Origin: Doryteuthis pealeii | Taxonomy: Eukaryota > Mollusca > Cephalopoda > Myopsida > Loliginidae | DNA: 64,000 nt | Direction: 5' to 3' | Assembly: GCA_023376005.1 (NCBI GenBank) | Contig: CM042179.1 | Coordinates: forward strand, 19,806,770 to 19,870,769 | Part shown: positions 41,153-55,384 of the stretch, one piece after another | Layout of the letters: the number at the start of each line of letters is the position of its first letter | How positions within the stretch are numbered: the stretch's first letter is position 1 | The notes under the pieces: generated by a model | Told to the model about the DNA's origin: nothing | Database searches by the model: none | Seen by the model: the letters and a program-made list of their open reading frames with translations, nothing else | Translations under genes and position numbers: made by a program

Positions 41153-44100
41153 ATTATAGACTATATAAATTTAAGATCATATGCTTGATAACACCATCAC
41201 TTTGCCATTTGGGAAATCTTGTGTTTGTATACAGTTTAGAAACTGATTATATCCACTATATGCCATGGTTTAACACAGTGTTTAATGCTAATAACAGCAG
41301 ACATATAATTGAATGGACAATGTTCAGTTGGACATTATGTGACATAACTGTCATTATTGATTTGTATGCAAATAAATGACAAGAAAAATGTTAAGCTCTC
41401 ACTGTTGATGTAAAGAATAATTAAAAGAGTAATATTATAAAGTCATAAAGAAAAAGTTTAACATTTTAGTGTTTACTGTTTGAAGATCAAAGTAAAAACA
41501 TATACATTTATTAAAAGACCCCATTTCCAGTCACAGTCCACAGACACATTGTATCTGAAAATGTAAAAATTTAAGCAATGGGCTATTAAACACCAATAAT
41601 TAAATAACCAGGTGTCTAAAAGGTTGATATGCCATTAAACAAAGAAATTAAACCAAACCAGGAGTTCTAATTCAGTAAAATACCTAATATGAAAAAAATC
41701 TATACATATATAAAGGGCAGTTGTATGTATAGGTATGTCTGGGGGAAACCTTGAAAATAAAACAATTAACGACAAAGTAAATATATATACACATTAAATA
41801 TCACCAGGGCTTGGTTTCTGAGCAAAAATAATAGAGATCTTATTTATATTCGTGAAGATAATTAAAAAAAATAAAATTTAAATAACAGCAAGAATTTTTT
41901 TTTCTTCATTTAATATTTCAGATCGTAGACATTAACATTTCTTTTCAGAGTAGCTGGATCAATACAAGGTCTATTTTTTTTTACATAGGGATTTCAGTAA
42001 TAATGGATCTACGGGACTAACTTTAAAAAATCCCCCTCTACCCAGGTGACACTGGGTAGCTGCTGCTAGTTTAATATAAAAACATAATAATGTAATATAT
42101 ATATAATAATATATTCATTAAAAGAGTTCTCCTGAACCTTTAAATTCATTTTTTTCTATTTAACCCATAGATGGGACCCTAACAGGTACTACCACCACAT
42201 GTCAAGAGTGGACCTGGGAGTAATAGTGATAAAGGGGTATTCCACATTTCCCAGAGCCCCAGAACTGGGACCTCACTATCAGATAGAGTTTAATGTCATA
42301 CCCATGACAAAGACTCTCAGCCACGGGCTTGTAGCACATATATGATAAAAAGGGTTAGCAGTTGGCATAATCATATAGGTGCTAGGGCTTGACGTGACCA
42401 GCTGATTGATCGGAGGGGGCCTCTCTGACCACCTGTTTTGCCTAAGTAAGGACCAAAGTGGAGTGTTGCATGTCATGCTCAGCCACCAGGGTTCCATCCT
42501 TAAGCATCACAGGTTGCTACCCACGGGTCTTACCCCTCTGCAGAGGTGCATTCTAAAGCCCCATCTGACAGGGCTACAGATAAAACAGAGTTCATATGTT
42601 TTAACAAGATGAGACCATCTCATTAAATGGCAAGCCTTTGAAACTAAAATAAATTCACATACCTTAGTAGCAATATCTAATCTACAACAAGTGATCTCAC
42701 CATATATAAAATGTGAATTCTTCCAAGTTGTAGCTGTGTCAGTACTATTGTATGGTTGCATCATGAAATGCTTGGAGAAAAAGCTAGATGGGAATTACAC
42801 AAGGAAGCTGCGTGCTGTATGATATGACCACTTATGTCCCATCTCATAAACCATCCAAGTAAGATGAGCAAGACACTGCTGGAGAATTAAGGCCAAACTC
42901 ATAATGATATTCTCCCATGGACTCTTACACATGAACAAACCAGTTTTGTCTGACCAGTAAAAACATACATTCATCAACTGTATGCACACACTGGATGTCT
43001 CTAGATAGGGATGGATGGCAAGAGAGAGTCATAAGAATCTGTGCAATCAGCAAGACAATCTTTCATCATCTTAATTCTTGTTGCTTTTTATGACATTAAA
43101 GAACAGTGTGCATTAGAAAGAAGAATAAAGATTATAACCTTCTGAGGCAAAAGATGAAAATTAGTCTTAATGGGAGACACTAATTCTTTATTTTTGTTTC
43201 CATCATACAGAAGCCATTAAACCCTCATCCACTGCCTTCTAGCACATATGATAAAAAGGGTTCGGGGTTGACATAAGGGCAATAAGATTTGGATGATCAA
43301 TATAGGTGCTAGGGCTTGACAGTCGATTGATCAACTAGACTAAGTAAGGGCCAATGTGGAATGTTGCATGTCATGGACTGCTCAGCCATCAGGATTACAT
43401 CCTTAAGCATCACGGTTTGCCACCCATGACCAACAGTTGGCTCCATTGGGGGATCTTACCCCCTCTGTAGAGGTGCAATCAGTATATTCCACAGCCCCAA
43501 CCAACAGATTATTTTGGTCACATGACCCGTCAAACTTCATGGTATACTGTGGCACCTTGACCCACACACAACCTGATAAAAGCTGTGCTTAGGACTTGAG
43601 GACACTGTCACATCATCAACCCCCTTCACCCCAACCTCATATCGATGGATCCTATTGGTGGATACAGTAGTTGGTTGGTTGGGTTTTACAGCATGTCAAC
43701 CCATTGGGTTATTTTATGCCGAAGATGTTTTGTTTTATTCATTTTTGATGGGTATGCAACTATTTTCAAACATATTTTGTTCTATTCAACCTATAGATGG
43801 GACCCTAACAGGTACTACCACTCTGGATCAGAGTTCACCTGGGAGCAATGGTGATCACTGAGTACTCCACATTCCTCAGATAGAGTTTAACATAATTCCC
43901 AGAAACAAAGCCACTGCCACCTAGCATCCATATGAAAAAAAAGGGTTGGGGCTTGCTATAAGGGCAATAGGATTGGGACAATCATTTAGGTGCTAGGGCT
44001 TGACATGACCAGCCGATTGATCGGTGGGGGCCTCTTGTGATTGGCAGGTGGGGGCCTCTCTGACCACCCGTCTAGCCTAAGTAAGGACCAAAGTGTAGTG

Positions 44101-45222
44101 TTGCATGTCATGCTCAGCCACCAGGGTTCCATTCTTAAGCATAGTCAGTGTATTTTAAAGCCCAAGCTGACAGGGCTGCAGTGGAGGTTTATACATTGTC
44201 TTTAGGTATAATATTGTGTCAGCAGACAGCCTCCTAGATAGGACAGTGCATCCTGGTCAGAATTCACTTCATTGTGTGGTGACATCATTCTGGTATTCCT
44301 GTCTGGAGTGTATGTGCAATGGAATCACAGGTTAATTCCCTACTCATGTGCAAAAGCTTTAAACTCTCTACTCTAGAAGGCTGCGTCTTCTACAGCACAA
44401 AAGACATAAAATATCTATTTTATGTACCAAACATGTTTAATTGAAGAAATTACACACACACATCATTTAAAAACTAAAATGACAGTAATAATAAGCAAAT
44501 AAAATAGAATTTAATACAATATGATTAAAGAGAAAAAAAATGAATAAAATAACCCAACTCTATTTCACAATTTCTAGATCATTAGATAAGAGTTGATTAT
44601 TAAACATGGCCAATTTTATGTCAGTACATTTTGGTGACCATAATTTTTTAAATTATGGTCACCAAAATGTACTGACATAATAATAATAATTTTAAGGTAA
44701 ACATTTTATATTTTGTTGAAATATCAATGTTTTTAGATCCAATGTATTAATGGTGTTCAAAATAATTTAAAAATGACAATGAAGGGTTAACTTCACATTC
44801 CCAAGAACTTCAGAATTGAAGTATCACCACCAGATGAAGTTTAAACTAAGGAAGTTTTTTTTAATATATTTCTTATTCAGCAAGTTCATATAAAAGATTC
44901 TGCTGATTTTAACCAATAGATACAAGAGGATGAAGGCAACTAAGAAGCATATTTATAGGTTTACATAGGCTTAATGATTTTCATTATCCTGAATGCAGGT
45001 AGTAATAGACAGAGAGTAAACAAAGTTAAATTTCCAAATATCAATGAACACTAACAATAAAAAGCAAGTAACTTTTAAGTATGTATAACAACTAAAATAG
45101 ATATTGATAATATTGTTTATATTTTGTAAATTGTTTCGTATATTAAATTTAGAACAAAAAATCTATTCCAAACATTTCTTGCTTAATGAAAATTTTTATT
45201 ATTTTTTTTAATTAATTTAAAA

Positions 45223-45258
<36 letters not shown>

Positions 45259-48200
45259 CAGTATTTTATAATGTGCACTTTATATTTTGAGACCATGCAA
45301 ATTTCATAAGTTGTATGAATTTTGAATGTTAAGATTCATACTAAACAAATAAAATCTGAATTTAATCCAATGCATTTTCATAAAGAGGGAAACAAAGAAA
45401 ATATCTATTTTATTTTTGGAAGAAAAAAAATTGATACACACACACAAAAAAAAATTTGGTTTATTAGAAATTCAATATGAAATACTGAAATCATTAAGTC
45501 AAACTAATTAAGCTCTGGTTGGTTGTTTTTTGGGTTTTTTTAAAATTATTTTAAACAACATATCAACCCTTTTTGGATTATTCAATGCTGAATCAAGTCA
45601 TTTTAAATAACAAATAACTCAGGTTACTTATAGTAACTTAATTTGTTCAATACTTAGATGGATGACTATTTAAGCAACAACTGCTTAAATAGTCATCCAT
45701 CTAAGTATTGAACAAATTAAGTTTTGGTCTTGATTTTTTAAAACTTGAAATTATCATAAATATAAATAGTTTGACTGCAGTATCATCAAATTAGCATTCA
45801 CAATCCATCAGCCATGCAACATTGACAAATTTGTACCATAATCCATTAAATTTGCAATTTCATGTGTACTTCTAGTGAAGTCTTAAAAACATTTATATAG
45901 TGGGTAAAAAAAAAAAAACAAAGTAATCTTTCTAAATATGTAATTTGTAAGTGCTTTATCCATTGAATTATTATTAATTTTTTAAATAAATTTTACAGAG
46001 AGTAACGTGTAAAATTTGTTTTTTACAGAAAGTAACTTGTAAAATTTAGTCCAAAAAACTTCATATTTAGCATTTTTGGCTGTTTGAAGCAAAATACTGT
46101 TTTACAGTGTTTTGTTTCAAAATTTGCATCACCAGTCTGGAACCCTACCTCGCTCAGAACATTAACCTCCTAGAAACTGTACAGAGATGTGCAACCAAAT
46201 GAATACCCTCCATCAGGCATCTGCCAGATTCTGAATGACTTGCTGCCCTGGGAATGGATTCGTTGAAACTTTGGCATCTGGCAACTGACCTGGTAAATGA
46301 TCATAAGGTCATTAATCATCTTAACAACAGCACCTTTGAGCACCTTTTTGATCTCCATCTTTCTAACACACTTGGGCACGCCTACAAACTCTGAAAACAG
46401 CATAGCTCTCATGACTTTCGGAAACATTTTTTCACACTCAGAAACTGTTGAGGCATGGAATAAGCTGCCCGCATCTGTTGTAGGCTGTTAAACACTGCAT
46501 CTTTCAAGGCCTCCATGCTTCCTGTAGTTTGTCAACACCATACCTGATGCCCCTCTCCACACACACGCGCACACATACATGCATATTATTACTGTAAACT
46601 GTTCATGTTCCTGACACTAATACATGTATTGTGTACTAGACACAAGACTTTGATGAGTTGTAGTCACCTGGGCACTGTACACAATAAATTACATTATTAT
46701 TATTATTACTTTAAAATTATTGGTACTTTCTGCAACATACACATGTTTAGTCGATTGGAAAAATTCTTTTGAAAAATAGCTTTGAAATTTCAATAAATTA
46801 TAACAATGAAAACTATATAAATTAAAATAAAGCAAGTTTTCTATTTGCTAGCTTACCTATTTTTCTAAAAAATCCTTTTTTTTTAATATATATATATATA
46901 TATATATGTTTTATTCAAAACCATATACTGAAATTTGTAATTTATTTGTATATTGAACGAATTTTCACTTGCGTGAATGAGTTTCAAAACAAATTCATAC
47001 GGTTACAAAATAATGTAATTTTATGATGCATTTTATCATTTTATGTATGAATTTAAAAAAAAAAAAAATTTCCCCTTTTTATCTGAAGATAAATAATCTA
47101 TTGGAAGTGATTTCTCTTCATCCTGAAAATGTATCTATCATGTGATTTTAAAGTTTTTCTATGATAAAATACATGTAAATAGCTACTCTATTTCTTGTAT
47201 GTAATATAACATTCAGTAAGTATTCAAAAAGATCTTTTTCAGTTCAAAGCAATGTTATTCATTTAAATCAATACTATGTATGTGTATACATGCAGTATTA
47301 AAATAAAACTATTGAATAATCTAGTGGTAAACAACAAAAAAAAAAAAAAAAAAAAAAAAAAATGCTGATATCTTTTCCTCTTATTCTCTAAATAAAAGAA
47401 ACTGGAGAAATTACTGAATTTCTTGTGAATGAAATCAAATGTTTGCATAAAATGTGAATTTTGAAGCCCAAATTTTGAGGCTTTAAATTCTCCTAAATTG
47501 AGAGTAAACTGCCCAAATATTTAACCCAAATATCTTTGTCATCCCCTCCCACCTATTTTGTTGACTTATAATCTGGAATTAGTGCTGGCAAATCTGGTTA
47601 TGCTCATTCTTCAAGTCAAAACTGCTCCAGTTGCAAGTTTAATGGGATCTTCTGATGTATAGCAATCATACCAGATTCTTAATTAGATTTAGGTCTGATC
47701 ATTGATTACATCATTCCAAAACCCCCCCTCCCTTTACCTTTTGAGCCTGTTACATCATTATACTAGTGGTACTTTTATCCCTACCAAATAAATTGCAATA
47801 TCAATTTATCTGTGCAGAAGTCATGCTCAAATAGTAGAGGGTAAATTTGAGCACAGGATCTCAAAGGGTTAAAATACTTAAATGATGTTTTAGCAGTATG
47901 CTTAACTCTTAATGTCCTATACCGCCTCATTCCGCCCGGCCGGAAGTCACATTTCCTAATCTACCCCAAACGATAGACTTTGTTTAAATGTGATATTAAA
48001 CATATTTAGAAGTCTTTGATTTAAGGGAAATATCTTGAGTAGCTTTAAATGAAAAGGGCATTTTTAGCCATTTTTTAAAAATTAACCCTTATAGGAATGG
48101 GTCTCTGGACTTGGAAAATTCTCAACAGGATGTTAAGAGTTAAGATGGGTTTTTTGTTGGAATATGAACCTCCATCCAAGTCTGAAATTTCTGGAAGACT

Positions 48201-51200
48201 GAAAGAGGTTTTCCTCCAGAATTTTCCTATATTTAATGGAATAAATCACTTTTTGAATTTTACCATTTCTCAATGGATGCCAAAGGAAAACATCCCCACT
48301 AAATGAGACTACCACAATTTTTAACTATGGAATCATGTTCTTGGTTTGATAAGAGGTGTTGGTTTGCAGAGCTTTCTTTGATGGCTCAAAGTCTAATGTT
48401 AGTCTCATCTTATCAAAGTATCATCTTCTTCCATGTTTGGAGAATCTCACACTGGTCAACTCCAAATGCTTTTTCTTCTTTTAGGCCACTCTTCCATAAA
48501 ACCCAGCTATATAAAATGTCCTATGAACAGATACTTTAATCTTCACTATAAAGCTTTCTCCTCCATTCAATGTTATTGCAAGTCTTTGTTGCTCATTTTA
48601 TTAATACCTTTAAATGTAAGATGCCATAAAAAAATAATCTTGTTATATCTTATAATATTGATGATACATTACAAACATCATTACTCATTATTTTATAGTA
48701 AAAATATTTTCAAATAATATCAAATCAAAAAAAAAACAAACTCCTAGACAAATAATTTTCAACTTTTAAACAATTACATTGTTATTTTTAAAAAGTTTTG
48801 TAGCATTTGATGAAATTGCAAAAGCAAAATATCTCAAATAAATTATTTTCAACTTTGTCTCCATTTTTTCTATTGTCATATTTCTTACTCCCACCCCCCA
48901 ATAATTATCTAAAATAAATAAAAGGACAAAAAATCTATAATCTTTTGTATTACATTTGCATCTGGTGGTGTAAAATAATAATTAAAAGTTGTTATATTGT
49001 TATTGGTGCAAACAAATTATATAGGACATAAATACTTATTAAATAATTTTTCAATATGTTAACTTATATAAGTTAATATTATTAACTAGCTTAAAAGCTT
49101 CCCTATCAGGTGGCAATTAAGTTAACTCCTACATACAACTCTTGACTGAGGATTTGGCCCAACAATGACACTCTTCATGCTTACAAAGACAAAAATAAAA
49201 CATTTGCAGTAATTAAAACTTGGGAATCCAAAATTTCAGGATTGTGGGTCTGGATTCAGCCCAGAATGTTTTAATTTGTTCATAGAGTTGGCATGATATG
49301 TTGGGCTATGGCCTCTAGGAGTAAAGATGAAAAAAATGTGGCACTAATACATGCATTTATTAATAGAGAAGATTAAGAAATTTTCCTATTGATGAGCAAA
49401 GTTACCAATTTGATTATAATAAAGAAAAATAATCAAAATTACAAATTATCATTTAGGAATCATTTACAAAGTATAATAATTTCGGAGACTGATCTAAATA
49501 TTCTAATCCAAAATTATAATTTATTCTTTAGTAATTGTTTCTATGATTGACAATCCCACTTTGTTTTAGTTAACTTTGGAACTTCAAATTATGCTTTAGA
49601 AACAAGCTATTTCTTTTTTTCAATATGCTTTTAAAATTTCTAATTAAATATGAGAAATATACCGTGTTCACAAGTTCAATATTTTTCATATTTGTTTGAT
49701 AATCTGACAAATTTAAACATTTTTGATAGCTGAACAAATATACAGTTTCTTACAAATGCTCTAGCAGCAACTGTTGAATGTGCAAAAATATATTTACTGA
49801 TATTTCAAGGAATATTTTTTATTAATTTGTAAATTAAGATAGGGTATTGAATAATCAGTTTATGTCAGTTGAATGGTGAAAATAAATGCATAGGACTTGA
49901 TATTTAAATCAGATTACATAATATATTTATAATCAAAAAATAATTAAGTCTAAAATATCTTGAGGTAATTAACATCCTGCTCTAAAGAAAAATAAGCTGA
50001 AAGAATATTTTATCATCTCACAATGTTTACCATGCATCTCAACATTTGTAGTTCAATAATTCTTTAAAATTGTTTATAAACTTAATTCTGTTGATTTTTA
50101 AAGCTTTTACACTTTTAAAGAAAATTCTTCATTTGCCTCTTTTCAAAATGGTTGATTCCATAAATAGATTTTAGAAGCATAGGAAAAGAGAAATTGTCAA
50201 TTACAAATTCTATTCATAAATCTATATTACTTGGCTATAAATCTACTTATCTATATTGTACAATTATTATTACAGTTAATAAAAAAATTATTTCCTACAG
50301 GAAAGAATTACAAAATACAGTTATTTTTTTTATTTATTTTAAATGAATATTTTAAACTTGGGTTTATGAATGATAAAAATCTAGAGCAGATATTTATCAA
50401 CCCCTCTGCACGAGCAGGATGCGACACAAGGTCAATTACTTATAGTGGAGTTTAACAGGTTTGAATTCAGAGTTTTCCTTCTCCTAGACTGGCTGCCTAA
50501 CCAAGTTTAAAGAGACCAGACTGCCCTACTATTTACCCATAGCTGGAAGGAGAATAGTTGGGTTCATACCTTTCCCAGAGGTATTAGCACTATGTGGAAT
50601 ATAAACAGCATCATCCAGGATTTGAACTTGGATTGATGAGTCCATTTCCTACGACCATTACACCATGCGCCTCCCCTAGAGCAGTATGAAGATTTGCCTA
50701 ATATCAACACAATATTTTGTGATGTTGATAATATGGAGCAAATTAATTTCTTTTAAATCAATTAGTTTTATATTTGTCATATAAAAAATAAAACCAATAA
50801 AAAAGTATGCATATAATCATGAAAGTTAAAAAACTTAAAAAAATAATCACGTTATTTTGGAAACAAATGTTTTTAAAAAAAAAGTTTACACACATTTATA
50901 TGCACATAGATGCAAACAAAGTTAATAATAATCCAACTCTTATCTTGTTATCAAGGATTGACAATCAGAAGTTATGTTCAAACTATTTAAGAACTCTTTT
51001 AATGGGACAGAAGTCAGTTATAATTAGCAAAAGGCATTTTGAGAATAAACTTGAATATTTTATAATTTTAAATGTCTTCAAGTGAGTAATTTTTGTAATA
51101 GGAACATCTTTTTTCAAAAATCAAAAGTTAATTTATTCAACAATCATTTAAAAACAAAATAATATAAAGAAGATCTTAAAATAACTTAAACATGAACCAT

Positions 51201-54144
51201 TAAATTTGTTCTGATAATAATCCTTTCCATCACATATATTATAAAATAATTTTGTTTTCCAAAATAATCTGTCAAAGTCTCATCCTAATCAATATAATAT
51301 TAGCAATAGATAAATGTCACTTATTTGGGTTATTATTAGTGAATTTTTATTTATACAAATTTAGCTACTTTTAGTCAATATAGCATCTGCTTAGTAACCA
51401 CAAGGTTCCAGGTTCAATATTGGCCTTGGCCAACTTAGCACATGATGGGTAATCTTATCTGTGTAGTAATGTGGGGAGCTGACAGTAGGTGTGGCACTCC
51501 ATCCCAGATGCAAAACAATCTCCCCCAGTCTAGTGCTAGCAAAAAGGGAACCCCTAACTGTCTGCCGATATTGGAAATTAGCCAACTTTACTTATTAGAA
51601 ATTTAAATTTTTCATGAAGTCTTAGTTCAAATAACATACTCTAAAATTTAATTGGTGACAAAAATATATTTTATTTAATGTCAACTTATAGAATCTGTGG
51701 TTATTCCACAATATTTTATTTCAGTATTGAATGACTAATAATTTTTTTAAAACATCACTTTTAATAGTCAAACTAATATTAAAACAAAACAAAATTCCAC
51801 TTGATATAAGTTAGATTAGCATAATTCCAATACTTATTAATTACAATTTACTATTTAGTTATAATTTATTAACAATATAGTTTCACACAATAATGATATC
51901 TTCAAATTTCAAAGGTCATAAAGTTTGGAAAAGTTTTCATTTCCGTATTTATAAAAGATTCATAACATTTGGTGTTTTTCCACGACAACCAGGTAATTTT
52001 TCCAGTATATTCAATGTAGAAAGATGGTACTGAAAGTTAAATATTAAGATTGGCCACCTTTTCTAATTCTTTCCAATTTAATGACCAAGCAAGGATTATC
52101 CTTTGTCTATAGACATGGCATTTTAGTTAACATTAAATAAAACAATGACCTAACTGAAGATTCAAATTTATGTAGGTAATTTTAAGAACATGTATATTAC
52201 CCTAGTACAATTGAGAGCCTATTATAGCAGAATGGTTTTCTATTCAACCTTGTTAATGAGTTCATTTCTCTTTGTGCTAAGAAAAGATTAGTAATTGATT
52301 ACTATGACATAATGATGAGCCAACCTATTTTATAGACTACAGATTTACAATGAACATAATTCTAACAGTGTTTCACTTTTGTAATGTTGTAGCAGAATAA
52401 GCTAAGAGAACAATTTGCTAGTATAATTAGTACAAATCTTACTTCATTGATAGTATAAATCATTGAGAAAAAAAAAAGAAAACTTATAGGATTTATTTGA
52501 CATATATTTCAATAAAAATTTTAACCCTTGTAAAACTGACATCCCTCAATCAAATTTCCTATGTTTAACATTTCATTTCTAAATAAAGAACAATTTGAAA
52601 ATCTGACCAATTTATAAAGAGCATTTGTGTATGCCTGTGTGTGTGTGTGTATGTGTATGTGTATATATATATAATATATATATATATATGCAAAAAAAAA
52701 AAAAAAAAAAAAAAAAATCACAACCTTTTGTAATATATTTTTGTCTGTAAAATGTGTTCTAAAGTTTCCCTACTCCTAAAAATTGGTTTATAAAAGCTTT
52801 CTGGTAAAAGAAATCCCAAAAATGCTATTAAAAAAAGTCTCAAAATTAAACAATTTTAAGTTATTAATAATTTCTCATTTTTTTCATAGCAAGATTAATA
52901 TCCCAATGGGGGGAAAAAAGTTTTAAAAAATTATTTTACATATATTGAACATTATTTGTACCATAAAGATACTTTGGTTTTTGCTCAGAACCGAAGCTAC
53001 AAGATCAGTTAAAATGTTGCACTTTTATGTTTTAAGTCTTTCCGTTCAACCATTGAATAAAGTCTATATGGAACAAAATAACTGTCATAGTGCAATAGAA
53101 ATGATCAGGATATATTTGAAATAATATAGAAACAATACATTTACCTTCTATCAATCATATTGCCTACAAAATTCTGACAGTATACAAGCTCAATTTTGGC
53201 ACCACATTTCATTATGGAGTTGAAAATTGGAAGATAGCAAAAATTATTTAAAAAAATAAAGCATATTTTTATCTACTAAGTATTTACAAAAGTTTTAAAT
53301 ACATCTTATCTATAATTATGATTGTTTGTTTAAGGCTTTTTTCCTGTTTAGTGTAATGAATCAAAATACACACTAAAATATTCCTTAGTTGTGGAATTTA
53401 GTTATGTTTGAAAAAAAAAAAAAAATGTAATTTTAATTAGCAGTAATTTGCAATTTTCATAAAGTAATATACATTATACATACTTTACATCTACTTATCA
53501 CTTTCCCCCTATCATTAACCACTCCCTAGATTGGAGAGTCAAGCATGAAAATGACCCACTCTCTTTAAATGTTAACTATCTAAAATCAGAGCTGATTGCT
53601 GTCATCACTTTATGTACACTACAAATAAATTGTCTTAAATTTAAAAAGGTACAAGTTTTTCATAACTAAAACTAAGACTTAATTCAAATCAACTTATTTT
53701 GTAATAAAATAAGGTTTTGGGATGTTTGGGAATTAAAAATTGTATGAATAAAAAAAAACCAAAAGAAAAGAGATAAACATTATGGTTCACTGATCCTTTT
53801 TTATGATAAATCACTAAGTTTTTATATTGTGGTAATGCTAACATTCCTTTTTTAAATTTAATTTCATGTTTCATACAGTTTTTGATACAAAAAAAATAGA
53901 AAATAGAAAATCATGAGTTTATTACAAAATAAGTTGATTGGAATTTTTTTTAATTATTAGCTTCAGTTATTTGAATTTCTTGGAAAATAACTTCTGATGC
54001 TAATAAATTCAGATAATAAATTAATAATTGGATTTATTCTTTTAGTAAATAAATTGTTTTTTCTGTTACAAGATCAGTCTGACGCTAATGTTAAATTTTT
54101 TTTTATTTTTAAGAAAAATAATAGCTGAACCTATCCCTAAAACC

Positions 54145-54180
<36 letters not shown>

Positions 54181-55348
54181 AAGAAAAATCATAGCTGAAG
54201 CAGACTTTTTTTCTTTTTTTCTTACAGTAATTTTTATAGTCTGCTTTAAATAAATAACACAATTGTTAGTAAAAATTTGTAAATATATAAAAATCTCAAA
54301 AAAATATGTCTGATATATCATGATTATTAAATCTTTTCTTTTAGATAGATTAAATAAACCTTTAATTAGAAATATTTAATGATAGGCAATGATAGTTCTG
54401 GCTCTTTCTAGAAATGTAAAAATTAGGGATTTCTATTCAAATGAACAAACGTTGACCCTCCCCATCCATTGTTAAGTGAAAAAAGGTTTTCTCAATTTTT
54501 TTTTCCAAAACAAAAAAAAAAAAGAAAAAAAAAAAAAGAAAACCAACAATTATAAAATTAATTCATTGATGAATAAAGTGCTAAAAATATCATTAAAATT
54601 GGATAATTTTCTGATTTCTGGTAATTGTTTAAAAATTAAAAAAATTGAAATTAGTTTTGAATTGCCTCCCTTTTGTTCCAGGTAGCAATCCTACCTAAAA
54701 TCCTAAAACACTGGATTTTTCCAACAATCTAATCCGAGCTCAATGGGTCTAGTATTTATACAAACACAAACATTTTAGTAATGGGTAATTGCATGCCAAA
54801 TCATTCAGAAAAAAAAGTCAACTGTTGAATAAGGTCTATAATTTTTTTCATGTTTACACACACTAATATATATATATATATATATATGAGGTTAAGTAAA
54901 CAAACAAATGTGTTTATTTTTATATGGCTTTAAGCTGACAATTTTTGGAGGATATATGCTTAATTGAAGTCATACCTAATTTTGAAAATTAATTAGTTAA
55001 TAATAAATGAATTTAGGCGGGCATATATGTTCAAATGTAAGGCTAAACAAATCGAGAAAATGTCAATCCCTCAATGTACATTTCGACCTATTAGTTCTCA
55101 TCAGCAAGGTTATAGACATGGGAGACTGCTCCGTGTGTGACTCGAAACCTTGACTGTCAAGCTGACAGGCGAAGTCTCTAACCTTTACACTAGCTTGCTA
55201 TTTCCACATTCTTCGTTTGTTTTGAAACTTATTTATATTCCACTTTTTATTGACTTGCTATAAGCTAATTTACTTAGATACTTGAAGAACACATTTTGTA
55301 AAGAAAAATTAAACGTGTGCGCGTGCCTTGTGCTGAAAAATATGAGAA

Positions 55349-55384
<36 letters not shown>

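Noticed and set aside
41029..41379. 116-codon open frame, the longest in the window
   Set aside because: Runs through a TA microsatellite and shows no conserved domain; chance open frame in AT-rich intron.
48097..48717. Series of open frames next to the 47.9-kb MITE
   Set aside because: No family resemblance, no consistent frame, and the first begins inside the MITE end.
55081..55104. A fully functional hammerhead ribozyme
   Set aside because: Stem II has a mismatch and I found no stem I partner; reported only as a core-like motif.
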